NCBI GenBank assembly: GCA_963713275.1
Contig: CAVQLG010000017.1
Span: forward strand, 1-64,000
Length of the DNA: 64,000 bases
Source: CAIWHR01 sp963713275
GTDB taxonomy: Bacteria > Pseudomonadota > Gammaproteobacteria > Burkholderiales > Casimicrobiaceae
Direction of reading: 5' to 3'
The position numbers were made by a program, and so were the translations under genes. The notes below the pieces were generated by a model, which saw nothing but the letters and a program-made list of their open reading frames with translations, did not search any database and was not told the DNA's origin. Below, one piece after another: positions 26,513 to 38,294 of the stretch (its first letter is position 1; each line of letters opens with the position of its first letter).

Positions 26513-27400
26513 ATGCACGCCTCGCTCGAAACGACAGTCGGCAACACCCCCCTCGTGCGCCTCAAGCGCCTGCCCGGGGCCTCGACCTGTGTCGTGCTCG
26601 GGAAGCTCGAGGGCAACAACCCCGCGGGGTCGGTCAAGGACCGGCCTGCACTGTCGATGATCGCCGAGGCCGAGAAGCGCGGCGACATCCGGCCGGGTGA
26701 CACGCTGATCGAGGCGACCTCGGGCAACACGGGCATCGCATTGGCGATGGTCGCGGCGGCGAAGGGCTACCGGATGGTGCTGGTGATGCCCGAGAACCAG
26801 TCGCTCGAGCGGCGGCAGACGATGCGCGCCTTCGGTGCCGAACTCGTGCTCACGCCGAAGGCGGGCGGGATGGAAAGCGCGCGCGACCGGGCCGAAGCGA
26901 TGCGGGGTGAAGGGCACGGCATCATCCTCGACCAGTTCGCGAACCCCGACAACCCCCTCGCGCATTACCGCGGCACCGGCCCGGAGATCTGGCGCGACAC
27001 GTCGGGCAAGGTGACGCACTTCGTCTCGGCGATGGGCACCACGGGGACGATCATGGGCGTGTCGCGCTACCTCAAGGAGCGCAACCCCGCGATCACGATC
27101 GTCGGCGCGCAGCCCGCCGAAGGGGCGCAGATCCCCGGCATCCGCAAGTGGCCCGAAGCCTACCTGCCGCGGATCTACGACGCGTCGCGCGTCGACCGGA
27201 TCGAGACCGTGACCCAGGCCGAAGCCGAGGACACGACCCGGCGCCTCGCTGCCGACGAAGGGATCTTCTGCGGCATCTCGGCCGGCGGCGCCTGTGCCGT
27301 CGCGCTGCGCGTCGCGCGCGAGACCGAGGGCGCGACGATCGTCTTCATCGTTTGCGATCGCGGCGATCGCTACCTTTCCACCGGCGTGTTTCCCGGCTGA
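26513..27400 (+). CDS. cysM: Cysteine synthase B (CysM)
   Basis: A 295-residue PLP-dependent O-acetylserine (thiol)-lyase. The Schiff-base lysine is K42 in NNPAGSVKDRPAL, and the substrate loop TSGNTGIALA follows near residue 72. ISAMGTTGTIMGVSRYL-type glycine-rich phosphate binding is present as SAMGTTGTIMG. The CysM-type end (FIVCDRGDRYLSTGVF) distinguishes it from CysK. A TACAAT box lies at 26465-26470. The exonuclease gene follows after 18 bases. Confidence 0.93.
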   Translation: MHASLETTVGNTPLVRLKRLPGASTCVVLGKLEGNNPAGSVKDRPALSMIAEAEKRGDIRPGDTLIEATSGNTGIALAMVAAAKGYRMVLVMPENQSLERRQTMRAFGAELVLTPKAGGMESARDRAEAMRGEGHGIILDQFANPDNPLAHYRGTGPEIWRDTSGKVTHFVSAMGTTGTIMGVSRYLKERNPAITIVGAQPAEGAQIPGIRKWPEAYLPRIYDASRVDRIETVTQAEAEDTTRRLAADEGIFCGISAGGACAVALRVARETEGATIVFIVCDRGDRYLSTGVFPG

Positions 27401-27418
27401 ACGCCGCGCGCAGCGACA

Positions 27419-28207
27419 ATGACGCCGATTCTCGTGTTCGACATCGAAACCGTGCCCGACGTCGCGGGACTGCGCCGCGCGCACGCGCTGCCACCCGGGC
27501 TCGACGACGACGCGGTGCTGGACTGGGCGGTCCAGCGGCGCCGCCAGCAGACGGGCGGCGATTTCCTGCAGCTCCACTTCCAGCGCGTGGTCGCGATCAG
27601 CTGCGTGCTGCGCGACGGGCAGGGCCTGAAGATCGCGTCGGTGGGCGCGCCCGCGGACGGGGAGCCCGAACTCATCCGTCGCTTCTTCGACCTCGTCGAC
27701 AAGTACACGCCGCAGCTCGTGTCGTGGAACGGCGGCGGTTTCGACCTGCCGGTGCTCAATCATCGCGCCCTGATCCATGGCGTCATTGCGGCGAAGTTCT
27801 GGGACTGGGGCGACGACGACCGCGAGTTCAAGTACAACAGCTACCTGGGGCGCTACCACACCCGCCACCTCGATCTCATGGACGTGCTGGCGATGTACCA
27901 GCCGCGCGCCGCGGCGGGGCTCGACGCGATGGCGCGGCTGTGCGGCTTTCCGGGCAAGCTCGGGATGGACGGCGCCGCGGTCCACGCCGCGGTCAAAGCG
28001 GGCGCGCTGGAAGACGTCCGGCGCTATTGCGAGACGGACGTGCTCAACACCTGGCTCGTCTACCTGCGCTTCCGGTTGCTGCGTGGCGAGCTCTCGGCCG
28101 GCGAGTACGCGAAGGAGCTCTCGCTCGCGCGCGAAAAGATCGCGGCGACCGGGGCGCCGCACTGGCAGGCGTTCCTCGCCGCCTGGGACGCGAACGCGAC
28201 GGGCTGA
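27419..28207 (+). CDS. 3'-5' exonuclease, PolB-type proofreading fold
   Basis: A 262-residue predicted exonuclease of the DnaQ-like DNA_pol_B_exo2 family (PF10108). Exo I is FDIETVPD at residues 7-14, and Exo II lies around SWNGGGFDLPVLNHRAL. Exo III is DVRRYCETDVLNTWLVYLRF. All carboxylates needed for two-metal catalysis are visible. Stand-alone members are thought to act in DNA repair. It is linked to cysM by short spacing. Confidence 0.88.
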   Translation: MTPILVFDIETVPDVAGLRRAHALPPGLDDDAVLDWAVQRRRQQTGGDFLQLHFQRVVAISCVLRDGQGLKIASVGAPADGEPELIRRFFDLVDKYTPQLVSWNGGGFDLPVLNHRALIHGVIAAKFWDWGDDDREFKYNSYLGRYHTRHLDLMDVLAMYQPRAAAGLDAMARLCGFPGKLGMDGAAVHAAVKAGALEDVRRYCETDVLNTWLVYLRFRLLRGELSAGEYAKELSLAREKIAATGAPHWQAFLAAWDANATG

Positions 28208-28358
28208 CGCCGCGGCGTCAACCGCAGCTGCTCGCGCCTCGACTCCCGCCGCCGGCCGTCGATGGCGCCGGCCCCGACCGCGCCGGCCTCGACCGCGCCG
28301 CCCCGACCTGTGCGAAGGCGCGGCCGCGCCCGCCCGGACGGCGCCTTGCGGCGGTGTT

Positions 28359-29243
28359 TCACCGCGACGGGGCGTCGAGCGTAATGTGCCCGCGGCCCAG
28401 TTCGACGACGCGCCCGCTGACCTCGATCGCGCCGTCCGCCGCGACGTCGAGGTGCAGGCGGCAGGGACGGCCGATGGCGTCGCCCTGGTGGACCGTCAAG
28501 TGCTGCGGCAGCGGCGCGCCGGTCGCGAGCAGCCAGCCGCCGAGGTTGGCGCAGGCGGAGCCGGTGCCCGGATCCTCCTGCACCGCGCCGTACTTGGGGA
28601 AGAAGAAGCGCGCGACGACGTGCTGCGCTGCGCCGTCGCCGGGCTGCCTCGCGTCGGCAAACACGTACGCCATCGCCCGCTGGCCGTCGCCGGCGTGGGC
28701 TTGCATCAGATCGGCTCGGGGCGCGGCGCGGCGCACCGCGTCGACCGACGCCAGCGGGACGATGAGCTGCTCCGACCCGGTGTCGACCCACAGCGGCGGT
28801 CGCCGGGGATCGGGATCGAGGTCCGCTTCGCCCAGCCCCAGCATCGCCGCGATACCGGCTGGCCGGGCGGCCACGGGCCGGTGTCGCGGCGGATGGGCCG
28901 CGAGCGTCCAGACGTCCCCGCAGGCTCGGACCGCGATGCATCCGGCGTTCATCTCCAGCGTCAGCGCTTCCCCGCTGCCTCGGAGCGAGCGCACGACGTG
29001 CGCGGTGCCGAGCGTCGGATGACCGGCAAAGGGCATCTCGAAAGCCGGCGTGAAGATGCGCACCCGCGCGGTGGCCACGGCGGACGGCAGGACGAAGGTG
29101 GTCTCCGAGAGGTTGAACTGCAGCGCAAGTGCCTGCATCGTCGCGTCGTCGAGGCCGCGCGCGTCTTCGAACACGCACAGCGGATTGCCGGCGAGCGGCG
29201 CTGCGGCGAAGACGTTGACGAGGCGAAAGGCGTAGTCGGTCAT
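28359..29243 (-). CDS. PhzF family epimerase/isomerase
   Basis: A 294-residue protein with the diaminopimelate-epimerase-like double barrel. The catalytic glutamate is E47 in FNLSETTFV. The substrate loops FAGHPTLGTAHV and EDPGTGSACANLGGWLL are conserved. PhzF itself isomerises a phenazine precursor, but most members are general and of unknown substrate; no phz genes are present. The start codon overlaps the selU stop as ATGA, so it is the last gene of a tesA-selU-phzF operon. Confidence 0.88.
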   Translation of the reverse strand: MTDYAFRLVNVFAAAPLAGNPLCVFEDARGLDDATMQALALQFNLSETTFVLPSAVATARVRIFTPAFEMPFAGHPTLGTAHVVRSLRGSGEALTLEMNAGCIAVRACGDVWTLAAHPPRHRPVAARPAGIAAMLGLGEADLDPDPRRPPLWVDTGSEQLIVPLASVDAVRRAAPRADLMQAHAGDGQRAMAYVFADARQPGDGAAQHVVARFFFPKYGAVQEDPGTGSACANLGGWLLATGAPLPQHLTVHQGDAIGRPCRLHLDVAADGAIEVSGRVVELGRGHITLDAPSR

Positions 29244-30349
29244 CGGTGTCCTGCGGGGTCGCAGAAACGCCGGCGGGTTTCGGCAACGAGTGCCAGGGCC
29301 AGCGTGTGGAATTCGGCCTCGCCGATGCCCGAGGGTGTGGCGAGGATGGCCCCGGCGACCTGCGCGAAGTTGCGCTCGATCGCGCGCGCGTAGGTGGGGT
29401 CGTAGTGCAAGGTCAGCAGCTCGGCGACCAGCGTGTCCCAGTCGCCCGCGGCGGCGGCCGCCGCCCAGCGCTCGATGGTCCGGCGGCCGTGCAGCGCGGT
29501 GAGGCGTGCGAGGCGCTCGCACAGCGCCGGCACGTCCGCGAGGAAATGCGGGTACTCGTCCAAGAGCAGCTCGACCCGCAGCCGCTGCGGGGTCTCGAGC
29601 CGAATGCAGGGCGCGGCGCGCACGGCGGTGAGCAGGACGTCGGGCACCTCAAGGGCGCCGATCCTGCGGCTTTCGGACTCGACGTAGACGGGGCGCGCCG
29701 GGTCGAAACGCGCGAGCGTGTCGAGGATCTCGCTGTCGAAGCGTTTCTGGGAGGGCTGCGGCTCGTCCGGCAGGTCGCCCAGCAGCGAGCCTCGGTGGCG
29801 GGCGAGCCGTTCCAGGTCGAGCACCTGGGCGCCGGCGGCCGCGAGCGCGCGCAACAACCGGCTCTTGCCCGAGCCGGTGAGGCCGCAGATCACCCAATAG
29901 CGAAGGCGCGCGGGCTCGACCGCAAGGCGCTCCCGCACGTGCCGGCGATAGGCACGATACCCGCCGTCAAGCTGCACCGCTTTCCAGCCGATCTCGTTCA
30001 ACACGTGGGCGAGCGCGCCGCTGCGCTTGCCGCCGCGCCAGCAGTAGACGAGCGGCGTCCAGTGACGCGGCCGCTCGGCGAACGCGGTTTCCAGCAGGTT
30101 CGCGATGTTGCGCGCAACCAGGGCGGCACCCACGCGCCTCGCCACGAATTCGGATTCCCGCGCGTGCAGCGTTCCCACGCGGGCGCGCTCGTCGTCGCTT
30201 AGCACCGGCCGGCTCTCGGCGCCGGGAAGGTGGTCTTCGGCGAACTCCGCCGGACTGCGCACGTCGATCCGGTCCGGGTAGGCCGCGATCGCGTCGACGC
30301 AAACTTTCTGCGCGGCGCGCGGCGCCGTCACCGCGGGCCCGCCACTCAT
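29240..30349 (-). CDS. selU: tRNA 2-selenouridine synthase (SelU/MnmH)
   Basis: A 369-residue enzyme that replaces sulfur with selenium in 2-thiouridine-34 of tRNAs through a geranylated intermediate. An N-terminal rhodanese domain carries the catalytic cysteine C103 in VYCWRGGKRSG. A C-terminal P-loop domain has GLTGSGKS at 156-163. The length matches the family. Both ends overlap neighbours as ATGA (tesA ahead, phzF behind), giving tight translational coupling. It implies that selenophosphate is made elsewhere in the genome (selD is not in this window). Confidence 0.93.
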   Translation of the reverse strand: MSGGPAVTAPRAAQKVCVDAIAAYPDRIDVRSPAEFAEDHLPGAESRPVLSDDERARVGTLHARESEFVARRVGAALVARNIANLLETAFAERPRHWTPLVYCWRGGKRSGALAHVLNEIGWKAVQLDGGYRAYRRHVRERLAVEPARLRYWVICGLTGSGKSRLLRALAAAGAQVLDLERLARHRGSLLGDLPDEPQPSQKRFDSEILDTLARFDPARPVYVESESRRIGALEVPDVLLTAVRAAPCIRLETPQRLRVELLLDEYPHFLADVPALCERLARLTALHGRRTIERWAAAAAAGDWDTLVAELLTLHYDPTYARAIERNFAQVAGAILATPSGIGEAEFHTLALALVAETRRRFCDPAGHR

Positions 30350-30981
30350 CGTTTGCCGAGCAGCGGCGCCAGCGCCGGCCAGACATTGGCGAGGAGTTTC
30401 GGCTGCGCTTCGGCGGTGGGGTGGATGCGGTCGGGCTGGAAATAGCGGTTGTCGTCGCCGAAGCCGTCGAGGATGAACGGCACGAACGCGGTCCTGCGCG
30501 CGGCAGCGACACTCGCGAACACCGCGTCGAACTCGCGCGTGTAGACGGGGCCGTAGTTCGGGGGCAGCTTCATCCCCAGCACCAGCACGCGCGCGCCCGC
30601 CGCCTGCGCCGCGGCAACCATCGCGTCGAGGTTGTCCCGGGCTGCCCGCAGGTTGCCGCCGCGCAGGCCGTCGTTGGCGCCGAGTTCGAGGACGACGATC
30701 GCCGGCTTGTGCCGGGCGAGCAGGGCGGGCAGCCGGGCGCGTCCGCCGGCCGTGGTGTCGCCGCTGATGCTCGCGTTGACGCTCCGGTGCCGGTATCCCT
30801 CGCTCTTGAGCCGGGCGTTCAGGAGGTCGACCCAGCCCTGGCCGGGGGGGAGGCCGTAGGCCGCAGAAATCGAGTCGCCGACGACGAGGATCACCGGTGC
30901 CGCGTCCGCGGCGCGCGCCCCTGCGGGAAGGAGGTGCAGGCCGACGATGAGGAGGACGACGAGCAGGCGCCGCAGGATCAT
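30346..30981 (-). CDS. tesA: Periplasmic SGNH esterase / acyl-CoA thioesterase TesA
   Basis: A 211-residue SGNH hydrolase with a signal peptide (MILRRLLVVLLIVGLHLLPA, cleavage near AGARA). Catalytic serine S37 is in VVGDSISAAYGL, the oxyanion asparagine is in LGANDGLRGG, and the Asp-His pair is in DRIHPTAEA. TesA combines thioesterase, protease I and lysophospholipase activities. It is divergent from ybbA-ybbP, as in E. coli, and starts an operon with selU and phzF. Confidence 0.9.
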   Translation of the reverse strand: MILRRLLVVLLIVGLHLLPAGARAADAAPVILVVGDSISAAYGLPPGQGWVDLLNARLKSEGYRHRSVNASISGDTTAGGRARLPALLARHKPAIVVLELGANDGLRGGNLRAARDNLDAMVAAAQAAGARVLVLGMKLPPNYGPVYTREFDAVFASVAAARRTAFVPFILDGFGDDNRYFQPDRIHPTAEAQPKLLANVWPALAPLLGKR

Positions 30982-31233
30982 GGTCTTCGCGAGGGGAGTT
31001 CGACAGCGTGGCGCATCCGCGATTGTAGTAGCTTGGGGCGGGCGGCGGCCCACTGGGCGCGTGCATACCCCGGTGCCGGGCACCGCTCGCCTCTGGCCGC
31101 GCGGGGCGCTCCAGTAGAATGGCGGAGTTGCAGGCCGCGCTCCCGTTGTCCCATGCCGGCGGGTTGCGTTCGCCGGGTCCGGCCCCAACTACCGCCGGGT
31201 CCGGAGCGCTCGCGCGACCTTCCACTTATCCTC

Positions 31234-31923
31234 ATGGCGAATCCGATCCTTCGCGCCGCCGGCCTCACCAAGGTGGTCACCAGCGGCGCCTCGCCGTTGA
31301 CCATCCTCGAAGCGGTGAGCTTCGACGTCGACTCCGGCTCGACGGTGGCGATCGTCGGCGCTTCCGGGTCCGGCAAGACGACGCTGCTCGGCCTGCTCGC
31401 GGGGCTCGATCGCCCGAGTGCCGGTGACGTCTGGCTCGACGGGCTCGCGCTCTCCGGCCAGGACGAGGACGCGCGCGCGGCGATCCGGCAGCGGTTGCTC
31501 GGGTTCGTCTTCCAGTCGTTCCAGCTGCTGCCCGCGCTGACGGCGCAGGAGAACGTCATGCTGCCGCTCGAGCTCGCGGGGGCGGCCGACGCGGTGGCGC
31601 GGGCGCGCGAATGGCTGGGTCGCGTCGGGCTCGCGCGCCGAACGACCCACTACCCGAAACAACTGTCCGGTGGCGAGCAACAGCGGGTCGCGATCGCCCG
31701 CGCCTTCGCCGGCGAGCCCAAGCTGCTGATGGCCGACGAGCCCACGGGCAATCTCGACGGCGCCACCGGCGTCGAGGTGGCGGATCTCATGTTCCGCCTC
31801 AACCGGGAGCACGGAACGACGCTCGTGCTCGTGACCCACGATGTCACCCTGGCCGCGCGTTGCGGCAGACGCATTTCGCTCGCGTCCGGCCGGCTCGTGG
31901 GCGACACCGGGACCGCCCGATGA
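31234..31923 (+). CDS. ybbA: ABC transporter ATP-binding protein YbbA
   Basis: A 229-residue ATPase of the LolD/MacB subfamily. Walker A is GASGSGKTT at 42-50, the signature is LSGGEQQRVAIARA, Walker B with D-loop is LLMADEPTGNLDG, and the switch histidine is in VTHD. It should power the permease YbbP, whose ATG overlaps this gene's stop (ATGA). The pair is divergent from tesA. Function is likely extraction of a lipid-like or hydrophobic substrate rather than transport across the membrane, by analogy to MacB-type systems. Confidence 0.92.
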   Translation: MANPILRAAGLTKVVTSGASPLTILEAVSFDVDSGSTVAIVGASGSGKTTLLGLLAGLDRPSAGDVWLDGLALSGQDEDARAAIRQRLLGFVFQSFQLLPALTAQENVMLPLELAGAADAVARAREWLGRVGLARRTTHYPKQLSGGEQQRVAIARAFAGEPKLLMADEPTGNLDGATGVEVADLMFRLNREHGTTLVLVTHDVTLAARCGRRISLASGRLVGDTGTAR

Positions 31924-34442
31924 ACACGCTGCGACTCGCGCTGCGCATGCTGCTGCGCGACGGGCGCGCCGGAGAATTGCGGGTGCTCTCGTTCGCGCTC
32001 CTGCTCGCGGTCGCGAGCGTGGGCACCGTCGGCTTCTTCTCCGACCGGGTCAAGGGGGCGCTCACCCGGCAGGCGAACCTGCTGCTCGGCGCCGACGTCC
32101 TGATCTCGGCCGACCGCCCGTTGGCGCCGGAATTCGCGGCGGAGGCCGCGCGGCGCGGGCTCGCTTCCACGCCGGCACTGAAGTTCAACAGCATGATCCA
32201 GCCCGCCGCGACGGCCGGGGCGGCCGCCGCCTCTCCGGTGCTGGCCGACGTCAAGGCGGTGGCACCGGGCTATCCGTTGCGTGGTGCCATCGTGCTGGTC
32301 GATCCGGCGCGGCCCGACGGCGCGCGTGCCGACGGCGTGCCCGCCCGTGGACACGCCTGGCCCGACACCCGCCTCGCCGCCCGGCTGGGGGTGCAGGCGG
32401 GCGACACCGTTGCCGTCGGCGAGGCGATCCTCAAGGTGACGGCCATCGTGCAGCAGGAACCCGAGGTGGCGAGCGGGCTCCTGGCGATCGGGCCGCGGCT
32501 GCTCATGCACCTCGACGACGTGCCGGCGACGAATCTCCTGCAGCCGGGCAACCGGGCGTCGCATCGCCTGCTCGTCGCCGACCTCGCCGAGCGCCGTCAG
32601 CTCGCGCCGTACCTCGACTGGCTGCAGAAGGAGTTGCGGCCGGGGCAGCGGATGGAAAACGTCCGTGACCTGCGCCCGGAGGTGCGGCAGACGCTCGATC
32701 GGGCCGAGAGCTTCCTGGGGCTCGCCGCGCTGGTCGCCGTGATCCTCGCCGCCGTGGCCATCGCGCTCGCCGCGTCGCGCTACCTGCGCCGACACCTGGA
32801 TACCGCAGCGATGCTGCGCTGTTTCGGCGCTGCGCAGCGCCGCACGCTGGCGCTGTTCGCCGTGCAGTTCGCGGTTCTCGGCATCGCCGCGAGCCTGGCC
32901 GGCGTGCTTGCCGCGCTCGCCGGCCAGGCGCTGCTCGTCGGCATGCTGGGTGGCATCACCGCTGCCGAGCTGCCGCCGCCGACGGTGCTGCCGGGGCTGG
33001 CCGCCTTCGGCACCGGTGTGGTGCTGCTGTTCGGGTTCGCGCTGCCGCCGCTCGTCGCGTTGTCTTCGGTGCCCCCGCTGCGCGTGCTGCGGCGCGATCT
33101 GCCGCGCCCGCAGCCGAGCGCGCTCGTCGCCTACGGGCTGGGCGCGGCAGTAATCGCACTCCTGATCGGCGCCCAGGCGCAGGACGCGAAGGCGGCGGGC
33201 ATCATGATCGGCGGCATGCTCGCGCTGCTCATCGCCGCCGCGATCTGCGCGTGGCTGCTGATCGTGGTGCTGAAGCAGTTGCCGCAGCGCGGCGTCACCT
33301 GGCGCTTCGGGCTCGCCAACCTGCGCCGGCGCCCGTTGGCGTCGTGCCTGCAGATCGGAGCGCTGGCGCTGGGGCTGATGGCACTGCTGCTGCTGACCGT
33401 GGTGCGCGGCGACCTGATGCAGAACTGGCGCCAGAGCCTGCCGCCCGACGCGCCCAACCACTTCGTCATCAACGTGCTGCCCGATCAGGTCGCCGGCGTT
33501 CGCGCGGCGCTCCTGGCCGGCGCCGGCATCGACACGACGCTCTACCCGATGGTGCGCGGGCGCCTGGTCGCGGTCAACGGCAGGCCGGTCGACACGACCG
33601 CGTTCGACGATGCGCGCGCGCGTCGCCTCGCCGAGCGCGAGTTCAACCTGTCGTGGGCGCGCGAGATGCCGGCGACCAACCGCGTCGTTGCCGGCCGGTT
33701 CTGGAGCCCCACGTCCGGCAAGGAAGCCGGGCTGTCGATGGAAGAAGGCATCGCCAAGTCGCTGCGGCTCAAGCTCGGCGACACCCTGACGTACGACATC
33801 GCAGGCACCGCGGTCTCGGCGCCGATCACCAGCCTGCGCAAGGTCGACTGGGACAGCTTCCGGCCGAACTTCTTCACCCTGTTTCCGCCCGGCGTGCTCG
33901 AGGGCATGCCGCAGACGTGGCTGGGCGCGGTCAGGGTGCAGGAGGGGCCCGCCAGTGCGGCGTGGCTGTCGGGGCTGGTTCGCGAGTACCCCAACGTGCT
34001 GGCGGTCGACGTCGGCGAGATCATCCGGCAGGTGCAGTCGATCATGGACCAGGTCGCGCGCGCCGTCGAGTTCGTGTTTCTGTTCACGCTCGCCGGCGGG
34101 CTCCTGGTGCTGCAGGCCGCGATCGCCGCGACGCAGGACGAGCGCCGCTTCGACGCCGCCGTGCTGCGCACGCTGGGGGCGTCGCGGGCACAGCTCTCCG
34201 CCGCGCAGATCGCCGAGTTCGTGGTCCTGGGCGCGCTCGCCGGACTGCTGGCCGCCGCGGGCGCGACGGCGGTCGGTTACGTGCTGGCCGACCGCGTGTT
34301 CCTGATCCCGTTCACGGCCAGTCCGCTGGTGTGGCTCTACGGCATCGCCGGCGGCGCCGGCGCGGTGACGCTTGCCGGCTGGCTCGGCACGCGGGGAACC
34401 GCGCGCCAGCCGCCGCTGGCCGTGATGCGCCAACTGGGATGA
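31920..34442 (+). CDS. ybbP: ABC transporter permease YbbP (FtsX/MacB-like)
   Basis: An 840-residue inner-membrane permease. One N-terminal helix, a periplasmic domain, and a first FtsX-type block of three helices (AALVAVILAAVAIALAASRY onward) are followed by another helix pair. A second periplasmic domain (starting DLMQNWRQSLPPDAPNHF) precedes a C-terminal FtsX block of three helices with ERRFDAAVLRTLGASRAQL. This duplicated layout is typical of YbbP. ATGA overlap with ybbA couples the two. The frame is undisturbed over 2.5 kb. Confidence 0.92.
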   Translation: MNTLRLALRMLLRDGRAGELRVLSFALLLAVASVGTVGFFSDRVKGALTRQANLLLGADVLISADRPLAPEFAAEAARRGLASTPALKFNSMIQPAATAGAAAASPVLADVKAVAPGYPLRGAIVLVDPARPDGARADGVPARGHAWPDTRLAARLGVQAGDTVAVGEAILKVTAIVQQEPEVASGLLAIGPRLLMHLDDVPATNLLQPGNRASHRLLVADLAERRQLAPYLDWLQKELRPGQRMENVRDLRPEVRQTLDRAESFLGLAALVAVILAAVAIALAASRYLRRHLDTAAMLRCFGAAQRRTLALFAVQFAVLGIAASLAGVLAALAGQALLVGMLGGITAAELPPPTVLPGLAAFGTGVVLLFGFALPPLVALSSVPPLRVLRRDLPRPQPSALVAYGLGAAVIALLIGAQAQDAKAAGIMIGGMLALLIAAAICAWLLIVVLKQLPQRGVTWRFGLANLRRRPLASCLQIGALALGLMALLLLTVVRGDLMQNWRQSLPPDAPNHFVINVLPDQVAGVRAALLAGAGIDTTLYPMVRGRLVAVNGRPVDTTAFDDARARRLAEREFNLSWAREMPATNRVVAGRFWSPTSGKEAGLSMEEGIAKSLRLKLGDTLTYDIAGTAVSAPITSLRKVDWDSFRPNFFTLFPPGVLEGMPQTWLGAVRVQEGPASAAWLSGLVREYPNVLAVDVGEIIRQVQSIMDQVARAVEFVFLFTLAGGLLVLQAAIAATQDERRFDAAVLRTLGASRAQLSAAQIAEFVVLGALAGLLAAAGATAVGYVLADRVFLIPFTASPLVWLYGIAGGAGAVTLAGWLGTRGTARQPPLAVMRQLG

Positions 34443-34457
34443 GCGGCGCGGGCAGCG

Positions 34458-35204
34458 TCAGCGGAAGAGCGACTGCTCCCCGACCGGGTTGTGCTGCTGC
34501 AGCGCGTGCACCCACTTGCTGAAGGGCAGGCCGAGGCGTTCGCACAGCCGGGTCGCGCGTTGGCGGAGCTCGCCGATCGTCGTGGTCGGAGGGGGATCGA
34601 CGAACGCGCTGACCACGACGTTCTTCGACTCGGCGGAGGGCAGCCGCACGAGCGCCCGCGGAAATACCGCCCGCAGGTGGCGCATCGTCTGCGCGTGGCC
34701 GCGGACCTGGCCGAAGACGTTGCCGACGAGCACTCCCTGCGGCGCGAGGCGCGCCGCGCAGGCCTCGTAGAAGGCTGGCGTCTGGAAGCGACCGGGGCGC
34801 GCCCGATGATCGTAGGCGTCGACGAAGATCGCGTCGTACACCGCCTGCGATTCCCGCACCCAGGCGTAGCCGTCCCCGACCCGGACGTCGAGCTGGGGAT
34901 CGTCGACCGGCAGGCGGAACTGGTCGCGCGCGATCGGCAGCACCGCCGGGTTGATCTCGACGACGGTGATCGCGGTCGCGGGCATCTCTTTGCGGAAGAA
35001 CTTCGGCAGCGAGCCGGCGCCCAGGCCGATCATGAGCACGCGTTCAGGGACCGGGCGGAACAGCAGGAACGAGAGCATCTCCTGCGTGTACGCGAGCACC
35101 AGCTGGTGCGGCCGGGCGAGCCGCATCGCCCCTTGCACCCACGCCGAGCCGAAGTGCAGGTAGCGCACACCGCGCTCCTCGCTGACTTCGATGCTGTGGG
35201 TCAT
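34458..35204 (-). CDS. Spermidine synthase-like methyltransferase-fold protein
   Basis: A 248-residue protein with the SpeE-like Rossmann fold. The cofactor loop MIGLGAGSLPKFF is followed by the acidic end of strand 2 (VVEINPAVL), VGDGYAWV, and IFVDAYDHRARP. It lacks the N-terminal beta domain length of true spermidine synthases, and several such shorter proteins in betaproteobacteria have unknown substrates. It is convergent with ybbP. The aminopropyltransferase activity is therefore uncertain, the fold is not. Confidence 0.82.
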   Translation of the reverse strand: MTHSIEVSEERGVRYLHFGSAWVQGAMRLARPHQLVLAYTQEMLSFLLFRPVPERVLMIGLGAGSLPKFFRKEMPATAITVVEINPAVLPIARDQFRLPVDDPQLDVRVGDGYAWVRESQAVYDAIFVDAYDHRARPGRFQTPAFYEACAARLAPQGVLVGNVFGQVRGHAQTMRHLRAVFPRALVRLPSAESKNVVVSAFVDPPPTTTIGELRQRATRLCERLGLPFSKWVHALQQHNPVGEQSLFR

Positions 35205-35219
35205 GCCGCCCGCGGCAGC

Positions 35220-35459
35220 TCAAGGCGCGCTGGCGATGATGACGATGAGGCGCACGACCAGGATCAGCGTCAGGACGAAGACGAGCCCCAGGCCGAGCCC
35301 GACGAGGACGACGTGCAGCGGCCTGATCGAGCCCACGTCGGCCGCCATGTGCCGGCCTTTGCGCACGCCGAAGAAACTCCAGAACACCGCCCTGACGACC
35401 TGCAGGAGGCTCGCCGGGGGCGGAGGGTTCGGGCCTGGAGGAGCGGGTTCGGCTGCCAT
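35220..35459 (-). CDS. DUF2970 family small membrane protein
   Basis: A 79-residue protein. After a proline-rich start comes LLQVVRAVFWSFFGVRKG, the DUF2970 hallmark, then IRPLHVV and one C-terminal membrane helix (VLVGLGLGLVFVLTLILVVRLIV). The family is nearly confined to beta- and gammaproteobacteria and has no known function. The stop lies 15 bases before the spermidine synthase-like gene, so they are probably co-transcribed. Confidence 0.88.
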   Translation of the reverse strand: MAAEPAPPGPNPPPPASLLQVVRAVFWSFFGVRKGRHMAADVGSIRPLHVVLVGLGLGLVFVLTLILVVRLIVIIASAP

Positions 35460-35562
35460 CGGGTCGGCGGTAGAGGGGGGGCGCAGGCACTGCGCCGTTC
35501 ACGATCGATGTTACCACCGGTGCCGCCGGATGCCCGCGGCCTGCCGGTGCCGAACGCATTTC

Positions 35563-35590
35563 CTTGAAATGGCCGCGGTTTCCCCCAACT
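35563..35590 (+). promoter_or_regulatory. Sigma-32 (RpoH) heat-shock promoter of clpB
   Basis: CTTGAAA at 35563-35569 and CCCCCAACT at 35582-35590 with 12-13 bases between them match the RpoH consensus (CTTGAAA, 13-14 bases, CCCCAT-type). They lie about 37 bases before the clpB ATG. Confidence 0.75.
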
Positions 35591-35626
35591 GAAAGACGAC
35601 TCCGAATCCGACCGAAGGAAGCCCCC

Positions 35627-38215
<2,589 letters not shown>

Positions 38216-38294
38216 TGACGCACGCGCGCCGGGTGGTTGCTATGCTCCCTGCCGCTGGGGAGACGCGGCCTCCCGACCGCGCCGACGACAACCC

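Noticed and set aside
31650..34433. 927-residue open frame opposite ybbA/ybbP
   Set aside because: Arg/His/Gln-rich translation is typical of the antisense of a GC-rich gene; the plus strand has the clear family matches.
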